A stretch of DNA of 19,467 nucleotides from NCBI GenBank assembly GCA_934636865.1, contig CAKUBI010000030.1:1-19467 (forward strand), given 5' to 3'. Shown one piece after another: positions 6,894 through 14,111 of this stretch (position 1 is the stretch's first letter; each line of letters starts with the position of its first letter). The stretch is from an uncultured Oscillospiraceae bacterium (GTDB lineage: Bacteria; Bacillota; Clostridia; Oscillospirales; Oscillospiraceae). Under the pieces are notes generated by a model, which saw only the letters and a list, made by a program, of their open reading frames with translations, ran no database searches and was not told the origin of the DNA. A program made the translations under genes and the position numbers.

Positions 6894-7982
6894 ATGACAC
6901 AGAAAATGAGCAAGTTCAAGTCTCTTAAAAAGACCACCAAGGTCGATTTCGCGACCTACCTCGGCGTGATCGTTGTGTTTGCCGCCGTGAGCGCCCTGCA
7001 AAGCGGCGGCTCGCTGACGCGCTCGGCCATCGGCCTTCTGGTCCCCATCTGCTGCTACATGTCCATGGCCGTGTCGCTGAACCTGACGGTCGGCATCCTC
7101 GGCGAGCTGAGCCTCGGCCACGCGGGCTTCATGAGCGTCGGCGCATTCACCGGCATCGTCGTTTCGCAGAGCCTGCTTGATTCGGTCACGAGCGCGCCGG
7201 TGCGCCTTGCCATCGCGATGGTCGTCGGCGCCATCTTTGCCGCCATCGTCGGCCTTCTCATCGGCACGCCGGTGCTCCGCTTACAGGGCGACTACCTCGC
7301 CATCGTGACGCTGGCGTTCGGCGAGATCATCAAGGAGCTCATCAACTGCCTGATCATCGGCCACGATGAAAACGGCCTGCATTTCATTTTCAACCCCGCC
7401 GGCAACAAGACGGTCGATGACCTCGGCCTGAGCGCGACCGGCACGGCCATCATCAAGGGCGCGCAGGGCGCGACCGGTACGGCCACCATCGCGACGTTCA
7501 CCGCCGGCTTCATCCTCGTGATGATCACGCTCATCGTCGTTCTGAACCTGACGCGCTCTCGCGCGGGCCGCGCCATCATGGCCATCCGCGACAACCGCAT
7601 CGCCGCGCAGGCCATCGGCCTGAACCTGACGAAGTACAAGCTCATGGCCTTTGTCACCTCCGCCGCCCTCGCGGGCGCGGCCGGCGCGCTCTACGGCCTG
7701 AACTATTCCTCCCTCCAGGCCACGAAGTTCAACTTCAACCTCTCCATCCTCATTCTGGTGTTTGTGGTGCTCGGCGGTCTCGGCAACATCTGGGGCTCGC
7801 TCATCGCCGCCGCCGCGCTCACGATCCTGCCCGAGGCGCTGCGCCAGTTTGCCGACTTCCGTATGCTCATCTACGCGATCGTGCTCATCTTCGTGATGCT
7901 CGCGACCAACAATCCGCAGGCGAAGGCGTTTTTCCAGCGGCTTCTGCCCCATCGCCGCGCCAGTGCGGAAAAGGAGGATTGA
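6894..7982 (+). CDS. livM: Branched-chain amino acid ABC transporter permease LivM
   Basis: The second channel subunit, pairing with LivH. The 362-residue protein has about nine to ten hydrophobic segments after a short basic cytoplasmic N-terminus. Family motifs: LNLTVGILGELSLGHAGFMS, YLAIVTLAFGEIIKELI and the coupling loop GRAIMAIRDNRIAAQAIGLN, then GGLGNIWGSLIAAA near the end. I prefer ATG 6894, six bases after GAGGTG; the in-frame GTG at 6885 lies inside that ribosome binding site. The start is 11 bases after livH stops, and the end touches the livG ribosome binding site, so translation is probably coupled. Confidence 0.94.
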   Translation: MTQKMSKFKSLKKTTKVDFATYLGVIVVFAAVSALQSGGSLTRSAIGLLVPICCYMSMAVSLNLTVGILGELSLGHAGFMSVGAFTGIVVSQSLLDSVTSAPVRLAIAMVVGAIFAAIVGLLIGTPVLRLQGDYLAIVTLAFGEIIKELINCLIIGHDENGLHFIFNPAGNKTVDDLGLSATGTAIIKGAQGATGTATIATFTAGFILVMITLIVVLNLTRSRAGRAIMAIRDNRIAAQAIGLNLTKYKLMAFVTSAALAGAAGALYGLNYSSLQATKFNFNLSILILVFVVLGGLGNIWGSLIAAAALTILPEALRQFADFRMLIYAIVLIFVMLATNNPQAKAFFQRLLPHRRASAEKED

Positions 7983-7984
7983 CC

Positions 7985-8839
7985 ATGACACAGAAACAGA
8001 GAGAAAGAGCCAAGCTCGTCCCCGTCTCCCGTGAACCGGCGCTGCTCACCGAGCGCGACGCGGACAAATCTCCCGTGCTCGAGTGCATCGACCTCGGCAT
8101 CACCTTCGGCGGCCTGAAGGCGGTCGATAACTTCAACGTGACCATCGGCCGCACGGAGATCACGGGCCTGATCGGCCCGAACGGCGCGGGCAAGACGACC
8201 GTTTTCAACCTGCTCACCAAGGTCTACCAGCCCACCCACGGCACCATCCTTTTGAACGGCAAGGACATCCACGACCTCAACACTGCGCAGGTCAACCGCG
8301 CGGGCATCGCGCGCACGTTCCAGAATATCCGCCTGTTCGGCGATATGAGCGTGGAGCAGAACATCACCGTCGCGATGGACACGCAGATGCACTACACGAT
8401 GCCCGAGGGCATCTTCCGCCTGCCGCGCTTCTGGAAGGAGGAGCGCGCGATGCATGAGCGCGCGATGGAGCTTCTCTCCATCTTCCACATGGAAGACCTT
8501 GCAGGCGCCAAGGCAAGCTCCCTGCCCTACGGCGCGCAGCGCCGCCTGGAGATCCTGCGCGCGCTTGCCACGAACCCGAGCCTGCTGCTGCTCGACGAGC
8601 CCGCCGCCGGCATGAACCCGAGCGAAACGGCCGAGCTGATGGAAAACATCTGCTTCATCCGCGATACCTTCAAGATCGCGGTACTGCTCATCGAGCACGA
8701 CATGAACCTCGTCATGAACATCTGCGAGGGCATCGCCGTGCTGAACTTCGGCCATGTCATCGCCAAGGGCACGCCCGAGGACATTCAGAACAACCCCGAG
8801 GTCATTGAAGCCTACCTCGGCAAGAAGAAGGAGGCCTAA
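7985..8839 (+). CDS. livG: Branched-chain amino acid ABC transporter ATPase LivG
   Basis: Cytoplasmic ATPase subunit that powers import with LivF. Walker A GPNGAGKT is at residues 64-71. The ABC signature is the LivG-type variant SLPYGAQRRLEILRAL, followed by Walker B LLLLDEPAAGMNP and the switch His in LLIEHDM. Length is 284 aa; the first 30 or so residues are a charged extension before the nucleotide-binding fold starts (VLECIDLGITFGGLKAV), slightly longer than the common family start. ATG 7985 follows AAGGAGG at seven bases; a TTG at 7979 is in frame but overlaps the livM stop codon. Two bases separate it from livM. Confidence 0.95.
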   Translation: MTQKQRERAKLVPVSREPALLTERDADKSPVLECIDLGITFGGLKAVDNFNVTIGRTEITGLIGPNGAGKTTVFNLLTKVYQPTHGTILLNGKDIHDLNTAQVNRAGIARTFQNIRLFGDMSVEQNITVAMDTQMHYTMPEGIFRLPRFWKEERAMHERAMELLSIFHMEDLAGAKASSLPYGAQRRLEILRALATNPSLLLLDEPAAGMNPSETAELMENICFIRDTFKIAVLLIEHDMNLVMNICEGIAVLNFGHVIAKGTPEDIQNNPEVIEAYLGKKKEA

Positions 8840-8841
8840 CG

Positions 8842-9552
8842 ATGGGACAGATCTTACAGGTGAACGATCTTCACGTTTACTACGGCAGCATCCACGCCGT
8901 CAAGGGCGTCTCCTTCGAGGTCAACGAGGGCGAGGTCGTCACGCTGATCGGCGCGAACGGCGCGGGCAAATCCACGGTGCTGAACACCGTTTCGGGCCTT
9001 CTTCACCCCAAGCACGGCAGCGTCGTGTTTGAGGGCAAGGACCTGAAGGGCGTGCCCGCGCACAAGATCGTTGAGCACGGCCTTGCGCAGGTCCCCGAAG
9101 GCCGTCACGTCTTTTTGCAGATGACGGTCGAGGATAACCTCGAAATGGGCGCTTACACCCAGCCGAATTCCACCATCAGCGCGGGCATTGCGGACGTTTA
9201 CGAGCGCTTCCCGCGCCTGAAGGAGCGCCGCAGGCAGATCGCCGGTACGCTCTCGGGCGGCGAGCAGCAGATGCTCGCGATGGGCCGCGCGCTCATGTCA
9301 AAGCCGAAGCTTTTGATGCTCGACGAGCCGTCCATGGGCTTAGCGCCCATTCTGGTCGAGCAGATCTTCGACATCATCCGCGAGCTGCACGCCGCGGGCA
9401 CGACGATCCTGCTCGTCGAGCAGAACGCGCAGGCCGCGCTCTCCGTGGCCGACCGCGCCTACGTGCTCGAAACGGGCCGCATCACCCTCTCCGGCACGGG
9501 CAGGGAGCTCATGGCAAGCGACGCCGTGCGCAAGGCCTACCTCGGCGGCTGA
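8842..9552 (+). CDS. livF: Branched-chain amino acid ABC transporter ATPase LivF
   Basis: Second ATPase subunit of the importer, acting as a heterodimer with LivG. Walker A GANGAGKS is at residues 37-44, the family motif GLAQVPEGRHVFLQMTVEDN follows at about 85, the signature is LSGGEQQMLAMGRAL and Walker B is LLMLDEPSMGLAP. The His switch is replaced by Gln (LVEQNAQAAL), which is normal for LivF. At 236 aa it has the standard length. The ATG is two bases after the livG stop codon with AAGGAGG upstream. Last gene of the operon, followed by a strong terminator. Confidence 0.96.
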   Translation: MGQILQVNDLHVYYGSIHAVKGVSFEVNEGEVVTLIGANGAGKSTVLNTVSGLLHPKHGSVVFEGKDLKGVPAHKIVEHGLAQVPEGRHVFLQMTVEDNLEMGAYTQPNSTISAGIADVYERFPRLKERRRQIAGTLSGGEQQMLAMGRALMSKPKLLMLDEPSMGLAPILVEQIFDIIRELHAAGTTILLVEQNAQAALSVADRAYVLETGRITLSGTGRELMASDAVRKAYLGG

Positions 9553-9567
9553 GAATACGATCCACGG

Positions 9568-9598
9568 AAAAGAGTCCTCTCCGGAGGGCTCTTTTTTT
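9568..9598 (+). terminator. Terminator of the liv operon
   Basis: AGAGTCCTC (9571-9579) pairs with GAGGGCTCT (9584-9592), nine pairs with one G-U, loop TCCG, followed by seven T. It closes the livJHMGF transcription unit 16 bases or so after the livF stop codon. Confidence 0.93.
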
Positions 9599-9624
9599 GC
9601 GCACTTTCGCGCGGCTGCAAAATT

Positions 9625-9666
9625 TTGTGCATTTCCCGTGCACAATCCCGCAGGATATGCTATACT
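9625..9666 (+). promoter_or_regulatory. Promoter with palindromic operator, two-component genes
   Basis: An extended -10, TGCTATACT (9658-9666), is preceded at 16 bases by TGCACA (9639-9644), a weak -35. That -35 is the right arm of a perfect inverted repeat, TTGTGCA (9625-9631), seven bases, TGCACAA (9639-9645). The placement suggests a dimeric regulator binding over the -35, possibly the response regulator itself. OmpR-type proteins more often use direct repeats, so another regulator is possible. Confidence 0.6.
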
Positions 9667-9724
9667 GACCGGACAGGACGCGCCCGGCAGACCGCGGCGC
9701 GCCAAAACGATCGGAGGGATGCTC

Positions 9725-10396
9725 ATGTTCAAGATCCTCATCGCGGAGGACGACCGCGAGCTGCGCCAGCTCTTTGCCCATGTGCTGACGAAAAACGGCT
9801 ATACGGTGCTCGGCGTTTCCAACGGCGAGGAGGCGCTCGCCGCGCTGGACCAGACCTACTTCGATCTCATCATCTCCGATATCATGATGCCGAAGATGGA
9901 CGGCTTCGAGCTTGTGCGCTCCATCCGCGAGAGCGGCTCGTCCATCCCCGTTCTGATGATCACCGCGCGCGACGCGTTCGACGATATGCGCCTCGGCTTT
10001 CTCTCCGGCAGCGACGATTACATGGTCAAGCCCATCAACATCGGCGAGATGGTGCTGCGCGTGAGCGCGCTGCTGCGCCGCGCGCAGATGGCCAGCGAGC
10101 GCCGCCAGAGCATCGGCGGCACGGTGCTCGAGTGCGATTCGCTTTGCGTCACCGTGAACGGCGAGAGCACGGTGCTGCCGCAGAAGGAATTCATGCTGCT
10201 CTACAAGATGGCCTCCTTCCCCGGCCGCATCTTCACGCGCCAGCAGCTCATGGACGATATCTGGGGCTATGATTCAAGCACCGACACCCACACCGTCGAT
10301 GTGCACATCGGGCGGCTGCGCGAGCGCTTCCGCGACAACCCGGACTTCAAGATCGTTACGATGCGCGGCGTGGGATACAAGGTGGTGAGGACATGA
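9725..10396 (+). CDS. OmpR/PhoB-family response regulator
   Basis: DNA-binding output half of a two-component system. The receiver domain (about 1-118) has the acidic pocket Glu8/Asp9/Asp10, phosphoacceptor Asp52 in IISDIMMPKMDG, the switch Thr in VLMITARDAF and the Lys of DDYMVKPINI. The C-terminal winged helix (about 125-223) carries the recognition-helix region DSSTDTHTVDVHIGRLRERF and the hairpin RGVGYKV. The 223-residue length is typical. ATG 9725 lies six bases after GGAGGG. The frame is open back to 9638, but that lies upstream of the promoter -10, so it is not used. Its last codons overlap the kinase start (ATGA), implying translational coupling. Confidence 0.93.
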   Translation: MFKILIAEDDRELRQLFAHVLTKNGYTVLGVSNGEEALAALDQTYFDLIISDIMMPKMDGFELVRSIRESGSSIPVLMITARDAFDDMRLGFLSGSDDYMVKPINIGEMVLRVSALLRRAQMASERRQSIGGTVLECDSLCVTVNGESTVLPQKEFMLLYKMASFPGRIFTRQQLMDDIWGYDSSTDTHTVDVHIGRLRERFRDNPDFKIVTMRGVGYKVVRT

Positions 10397-11418
10397 GCAG
10401 GCGCAAAAGCAGATTTCTCGACATCCGCGTGCAGTTTTTCTTCATCTGCATGGCGGGCTTCATCGGCGTTGGGCTGCTTGCGGCCTTCGCCGGCTGGGGG
10501 CTTGAACATCTGGGCGTCAACGTGCCGGTGTTCGTCTGGATCCTCATTTTCACGCTGCTGCTCGGCAGCGCGACGGCGGCGGGCTTTTCCGCCGCGTTTT
10601 TCGCGCCGATCGCGCGCCTGTCGCGCGCGATGAAGGAGGTCGCCGCCGGGAACTTTCAGGTCCAGGCGGAAACGAAGAGCATCTTTCGCGATATCCGCGA
10701 TATTTACGACAACTTCAACCTCATGGTGCGCGAGCTGAGCGCGACCGAGACCTTGCAGACCGACTTCATCTCCAACGTCTCGCACGAATTCAAAACGCCC
10801 ATCAGCGCCATTGAGGGCTATGCCTCGCTTTTGCAGGAGCACCAGCAGTCGAGCGAGGAGCAGGACGAGTACATCGGCAAGATCCTCTTCAACACGCGCC
10901 GCCTTTCCGCGCTCGCGGGCAACATCCTGCTGCTCAGCAAGCTCGACAGTCAGTCCATCCACCCCCAGCGCTCGCGCTTCCGGCTTGACGAGCAGGTGCG
11001 CCAGAGCATCCTCGCCCTCGAGCGCAAGTGGACGGAAAAGGACGTCGATTTCGACGTCGATCTTGACGAGATCGAGTTCACGGGCTGCGAGGGACTTTTG
11101 CAGCACGTGTGGTCGAACCTCATCGACAACGCCATCAAGTTCGGCCCGCGCGGCGGGCTCATCCGCATGCGCATGCTGCGCGAGAACGGCAGCGTGCTCT
11201 TCACCATCGACAATGAAGGCTCCTCCATCCCGGAGGAGGATAAATCCCGCATTTTTAACAAATTCTATCAGGGGGACAGCTCGCACGAGTCCGAGGGCAA
11301 CGGCCTTGGGCTCGCGCTCGTGCGCAAGATCGCCGCGATGCACGGCGGAAAGGTCTGGGTGGAGGACCCGCCGCTCGGCGGCTGCCGCTTCGCCGTCTCG
11401 CTGCCGGAAACGGCGTAA
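10393..11418 (+). CDS. Sensor histidine kinase, intramembrane-type
   Basis: Membrane kinase paired with the overlapping response regulator. Two transmembrane segments (about residues 14-35 and 46-67) are separated by only about ten residues, so no extracytoplasmic sensor domain exists. A HAMP-like linker follows (PIARLSRAMKEVAAGNFQV). The HisKA dimerisation domain carries phospho-acceptor His131 in FISNVSHEFKTPISAIEGY. The ATPase domain shows the N box at Asn242 (NLIDNAIKF), a G1 variant IDNEGSSIP that lacks the second Gly of DxGxG, the F box IFNKFYQGDSSH and G2 GNGLGLALV. The total is 341 aa. The architecture resembles the small kinases that sense membrane stress or work with a neighbouring membrane protein. 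The stimulus is unknown. The adjacent lipid cassette makes an envelope signal plausible. Confidence 0.93.
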   Translation: MSRRKSRFLDIRVQFFFICMAGFIGVGLLAAFAGWGLEHLGVNVPVFVWILIFTLLLGSATAAGFSAAFFAPIARLSRAMKEVAAGNFQVQAETKSIFRDIRDIYDNFNLMVRELSATETLQTDFISNVSHEFKTPISAIEGYASLLQEHQQSSEEQDEYIGKILFNTRRLSALAGNILLLSKLDSQSIHPQRSRFRLDEQVRQSILALERKWTEKDVDFDVDLDEIEFTGCEGLLQHVWSNLIDNAIKFGPRGGLIRMRMLRENGSVLFTIDNEGSSIPEEDKSRIFNKFYQGDSSHESEGNGLGLALVRKIAAMHGGKVWVEDPPLGGCRFAVSLPETA

Positions 11419-11473
11419 ATCGCCGATCTTCAACAAAAATTGAGATTGGCTTCACCACTTGTTCGAATTTCTA

Positions 11474-11482
11474 TGGTATAGT
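11474..11482 (+). promoter_or_regulatory. Extended -10 promoter of the lipid cassette
   Basis: TGGTATAGT (11474-11482) is an extended -10 within an AT-rich island between the kinase stop codon and the acyltransferase gene. No good -35 is seen at 17 bases; TTCACC (11451-11456) is 20 bases away. With no real terminator after the kinase, read-through from the regulator promoter is also likely, so the lipid genes may be served by both. Confidence 0.5.
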
Positions 11483-11514
11483 TGACTTTAATAGCCGCTT
11501 TACGCGGCATATTC

Positions 11515-11537
11515 CCCGGCGCGGTCACTGCGCCGGG
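11515..11537 (+). other. GC-rich hairpin in 5' leader of the lipid cassette
   Basis: CCCGGCGC (11515-11522) pairs perfectly with GCGCCGGG (11530-11537) around a seven-base loop. Only CTTTCCTT follows, a poor T-tract, so it may be a weak terminator for the kinase transcript or a leader structure. It lies between the extended -10 and the acyltransferase ribosome binding site. Confidence 0.5.
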
Positions 11538-11569
11538 CTTTCCTTACGGAAAAAGAAGGGAGCTTTTTC

Positions 11570-12058
11570 ATGGGTTTTCTGCGCTGCTGCGTTTACTACG
11601 CGCTGCTCGGCGTCGTGTCGTTTTTCATCGGGCGGCTGCTGCCGAAGCGCTGCTTTCGCTCAGACCGCTTTCCCTACCGCAGCGCGCCGTGGGAGGCAAA
11701 GCTCTACCGCGCGCTGCGCGTGCACGACTGGCAGGACAAGGCGCCCGACATGAGCAGGATCGTCCCGAAGCTCATCCCCGCGAAAAAGCTGGACGCCGAT
11801 TTCCGCACGCAGCTGCCGCGCATGCTTGAAGAGACCTGCGTGGCCGAGTTCACGCATTTCGTGCTCATCCTGCTCGGCTTTTACGCCCTGCGCCTGTGGC
11901 CCGGACCGGGCGGTGCGATCGTCACGGCCATCTACATTCTGTTCGGCAACCTTCCTTTCATCCTCATCCAGCGCTACAACCGCCCAAGGCTCCAGCGCCT
12001 GCTTGCCGCGCAGCAGCGCCGCAGCGCGAAGGAGCGCAAACAACAGTCATTACAGTAA
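11570..12058 (+). CDS. CrtO-family acyltransferase-like membrane protein
   Basis: A 162-residue protein of the family named after staphylococcal CrtO (glycosyl-4,4'-diaponeurosporenoate acyltransferase), which puts a fatty acid on the glucose of staphyloxanthin. Visible features: an N-terminal hydrophobic segment (about 8-25), a cytoplasmic stretch with PWEAKLYRALRVHDWQDKAP (about 39-58), a Glu/His segment ETCVAEFTHF, a second hydrophobic region (about 97-130), and the diagnostic tail NLPFILIQRYNRPRLQRLL with RYNRPRL at 135-141, then a basic end. RBS AAGGGAG precedes the ATG. No carotenoid genes are nearby. It is followed by a diacylglycerol glycosyltransferase-like gene, so I infer acylation of a glycolipid sugar or a related lipid. 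Family assignment is firm; the substrate is not. Confidence 0.8.
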   Translation: MGFLRCCVYYALLGVVSFFIGRLLPKRCFRSDRFPYRSAPWEAKLYRALRVHDWQDKAPDMSRIVPKLIPAKKLDADFRTQLPRMLEETCVAEFTHFVLILLGFYALRLWPGPGGAIVTAIYILFGNLPFILIQRYNRPRLQRLLAAQQRRSAKERKQQSLQ

Positions 12059-12074
12059 AGGATCGGATCTTTTC

Positions 12075-13202
12075 ATGAAAGTTTTGATTTTAAGCTGCAA
12101 CACCGGCGAGGGGCACAACTCCTGCGCCGCCGCGCTCGCCGAGGAGTGCCGCCTTCAGGGCATCCCCTGCAACACCGAGGACGCCCTGCGCTTCATCTCA
12201 CCCGAGGTCTCGCGCTTCATCTCCAACTGGCACGTGCGCATCTACCGCCACGCGCCAGGGCTGTTCCGCGTGGGCTACCGCGCGGCGGAGGACCATCCTG
12301 CGCAGTTCCACGAGGGCTCGGCGCTCTACCGCTACATGACGCAGGGGGCCGAAACGCTCAGCGGCTTCATTGCCGGCGGCGGGTACGACACCGTCATCTG
12401 CACCCATACCTTCGCCGCCCTCATGGTCAGCGAGGTCGTGAAAACGCATCTGCCCCACCTCAAGACCTGCTTTATCGCCACGGACTACACCTGCTCGCCC
12501 AGCGTGAAGGACAGCTCGCTCGACCGCTACTTCATCCCCGCGACCTCGCTGGGGTCCGATTTCCTCGGCGGCGGCATCACGCCCGAGCGCATGCGCGCCT
12601 GCGGCATTCCCGTGCGCCAGATGTTCCAGTCCCACGGACGCAAGGAGGAGGCCAAGCGCGCCTGCGGCATCCCGGTGGACCACCGCCACCTTGTCATGAT
12701 GTGCGGCAGCATGGGCTGCGGCCCCATCATGAGCATCGCCCGCCGCATCGGACGCAGCCTTCCGGACGATCAGGACCTCACGATCGTCTGCGGCACGAAC
12801 GAGCGGCTCTTCGACCGCCTGTCCCGCCGGTTTTACGGCGCGAAGAACGTCCACATCCTCGCCTATGTGAAGGACATGGCGCTCTTGATGGACTCTGCCG
12901 ACCTCTATCTCACCAAGCCCGGCGGCATCAGCGTGACCGAAGCGGCGTCGATGCGCCTGCCGATGGTGTTCATCGACGCGGTCGCGGGCTGCGAGGAGTA
13001 CAACAAGGACTTTTTCCTGCGCACGGGCGGCGCGGCCACGGGCAAAACGCCCCGCGAGATCGCGCGCGTGAGCTTAAAGCTCCTAAGCGATGAAAACACG
13101 CTCGAGAAGATGGGCGACGCGCTCGGCTCCGCCGTGCCGCATGACGCCGCGGCGCACATCCTCTCGGAGATGAGCGAGGCGGAGGAGGGCGAGCTGGCAT
13201 GA
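12075..13202 (+). CDS. MGDG synthase/UgtP-type diacylglycerol glycosyltransferase
   Basis: A GT28-family glycosyltransferase expected at the inner face of the membrane, transferring a sugar from a UDP donor to diacylglycerol. The N-terminal MGDG_synth half begins MKVLILSCNTGEGHNSCAAA; the GEGH motif (residues 11-14 are G, E, G, H) is the acceptor-side signature. The C-terminal half has the UDP-sugar binding pattern MCGSMGCGPI, LTIVCGTNERL and TKPGGISVTEA (TKPGG at 280-284), then a Glu/Asn pair (CEEYN) in the usual position. Length 375 aa fits the UgtP/MGDG class. The frame is open back to 11826, but ATG 12075 matches the family N-terminus and follows AAAGGA. Its stop codon overlaps the next start (ATGA). 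Murein MurG-like activity is less likely given the motifs. Sugar identity and processivity are unknown. Confidence 0.88.
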   Translation: MKVLILSCNTGEGHNSCAAALAEECRLQGIPCNTEDALRFISPEVSRFISNWHVRIYRHAPGLFRVGYRAAEDHPAQFHEGSALYRYMTQGAETLSGFIAGGGYDTVICTHTFAALMVSEVVKTHLPHLKTCFIATDYTCSPSVKDSSLDRYFIPATSLGSDFLGGGITPERMRACGIPVRQMFQSHGRKEEAKRACGIPVDHRHLVMMCGSMGCGPIMSIARRIGRSLPDDQDLTIVCGTNERLFDRLSRRFYGAKNVHILAYVKDMALLMDSADLYLTKPGGISVTEAASMRLPMVFIDAVAGCEEYNKDFFLRTGGAATGKTPREIARVSLKLLSDENTLEKMGDALGSAVPHDAAAHILSEMSEAEEGELA

Positions 13203-13885
13203 TCAAGCCCTATGTCGATTACCGCAAGTTCCGCCTGAGCAAGCTCAATACGCCGGAATTTTCCCACGTACTGCTGCTGCTCTTCTGGCCCGTTTTCGGC
13301 CTGGGCTTTTCCTATGTGGAGCGGTTTTATCCCGTGACGCATTATATTGAGATGCACTGCGCGCTCGACGACCTCATCCCCTTCAACGAGTGGTTCCTCA
13401 TTCCCTACATGTTCTGGTTCGTGTATCTCATCGGCGCGGTGGCCTATACGTTCTTTTTCGACGTGCCGGGCTTCCGCCGCATGATGTGCTTCGTCATGAT
13501 CACCTATTCGGCGACGCTGCTCATCTATTTTCTCTTCCCCACCTGCCAGCTGCTGCGGCCGGAGACCTTCCCGCGCGACAATTTCCTCACGCGCTTCATC
13601 GCCGGCTTCTACGTGTTCGACACGAACACCAACGTCTGCCCCTCGCTGCACGTGATCGGCTCGTTCGCGGCGTTTTTCGCCTTCTGGTATACGCCGCTCT
13701 TTTCCACAAGGGGCTGGCGCATTGCCTCGGCGATCGCGGCGTTTTTCATCTGCATTTCGACCGTTTTCATGAAGCAGCATTCCGTGCTCGATCTCTTCGC
13801 GGCGCTGCCGCTGTGCCTGATCGGCTGGTACTTTGCCTACGTCCGGACGCCGAAAAAAGCCCATGCGTCCGCCATGCAGAAATAA
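13199..13885 (+). CDS. PAP2-family membrane lipid phosphatase
   Basis: An integral membrane protein of 228 aa with about six hydrophobic segments. It carries the PAP2 catalytic motifs in the variant used by the inositolphosphotransferase/PAP2_3 branch: CPSLHVIGS, with His151 as the likely acid/base, and MKQHSVLDLFA, with His194 as the likely nucleophile and Asp198 as its partner. The first motif of classical PAP2 enzymes (KxxxxxxRP) is not evident; LLRPETFPRDN may stand in. Such enzymes remove or transfer phosphate-linked groups on lipids, for example phosphatidate to diacylglycerol. It starts inside the glycosyltransferase stop codon, so the two are coupled, which fits supply of the diacylglycerol acceptor. 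The exact substrate is inference. Confidence 0.85.
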   Translation: MIKPYVDYRKFRLSKLNTPEFSHVLLLLFWPVFGLGFSYVERFYPVTHYIEMHCALDDLIPFNEWFLIPYMFWFVYLIGAVAYTFFFDVPGFRRMMCFVMITYSATLLIYFLFPTCQLLRPETFPRDNFLTRFIAGFYVFDTNTNVCPSLHVIGSFAAFFAFWYTPLFSTRGWRIASAIAAFFICISTVFMKQHSVLDLFAALPLCLIGWYFAYVRTPKKAHASAMQK

Positions 13886-13892
13886 CCGAATG

Positions 13893-13929
13893 AAACAGCC
13901 GGTGGGAGCGATGCTCCCACCGGCTGTTT
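13893..13929 (+). terminator. Large terminator hairpin after lipid cassette
   Basis: A perfect 17-bp stem (13893-13909 with 13913-13929) with a three-base loop GAT, its GC-rich core reading CAGCCGGTGGGAGC. The T-tract is short (TTTA), so termination relies on stem strength, or the element also protects the transcript end. From here to the promoter at 14083, bases 13930-14082 hold no gene. Confidence 0.75.
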
Positions 13930-13964
13930 ATCCGCTCCGCGTCCGTCCGCGCCTCGCTTCCTCG

Positions 13965-13993
13965 TTGCATATATTCGCGTTTTCATGCATAAT
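13965..13993 (+). promoter_or_regulatory. Possible upstream promoter before amino acid ABC operon
   Basis: TTGCAT (13965-13970), 17 bases, CATAAT (13988-13993). It matches sigma-A consensus moderately, and a transcript starting near 14000 would soon meet the hairpin at 14022-14044. It could give a short RNA or an attenuated leader for the ABC operon. Confidence 0.35.
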
Positions 13994-14021
13994 TTTACCG
14001 CCGTTTCCCGGATTTTTCTAT

Positions 14022-14051
14022 TTTCTGTGCGACTTGCACAGAAAGATTTTT
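14022..14051 (+). terminator. Hairpin with T-run upstream of ABC operon promoter
   Basis: TTTCTGTGC (14022-14030) pairs perfectly with GCACAGAAA (14036-14044), loop GACTT, followed by GATTTTTG. This resembles a compact intrinsic terminator, with a moderate-strength stem. It may stop leakage from the lipid cassette or from the candidate promoter at 13965, or act as an operator upstream of the main promoter. Confidence 0.45.
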
Positions 14052-14082
14052 GAATTTTGTTTCCTATTTGAGGGATACGCCC

Positions 14083-14111
14083 TTGACAGCGAATAAACAA
14101 ACAATTATACT
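14083..14111 (+). promoter_or_regulatory. Main sigma-A promoter of polar amino acid ABC operon
   Basis: TTGACA (14083-14088) and TATACT (14106-14111) with an exact 17-base spacer, the best promoter in the window. The early transcribed region holds an inverted repeat, ATCGTTT (14118-14124) and AAACGAT (14147-14153), which could be a repressor site at the transcription start or a leader hairpin. Confidence 0.88.

Noticed and set aside
9638..9724. Upstream start for the response regulator
   Set aside because: It would lie before the promoter -10 at 9661-9666, and the receiver domain begins exactly at ATG 9725 behind GGAGGG.
10267..11436. 389-residue minus-strand frame opposite the histidine kinase
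   Set aside because: A reverse-strand shadow of a gene with clear kinase motifs; composition (Arg/Glu/Asp/Ala-rich, no domain) and lack of a start signal argue against coding. The same applies to the long frames opposite livH, htpG and the binding-protein gene.
11826..12074. N-terminal extension of the glycosyltransferase frame
   Set aside because: The first 83 codons overlap the acyltransferase gene in another frame and are low-complexity; the family N-terminus MKVLILSC begins at 12075 after a ribosome binding site.
12057..12074. Hairpin hiding the glycosyltransferase ribosome binding site
   Set aside because: AAAGGA can pair with TCTTTT only through a short, partly wobble stem; too weak to claim as regulatory.
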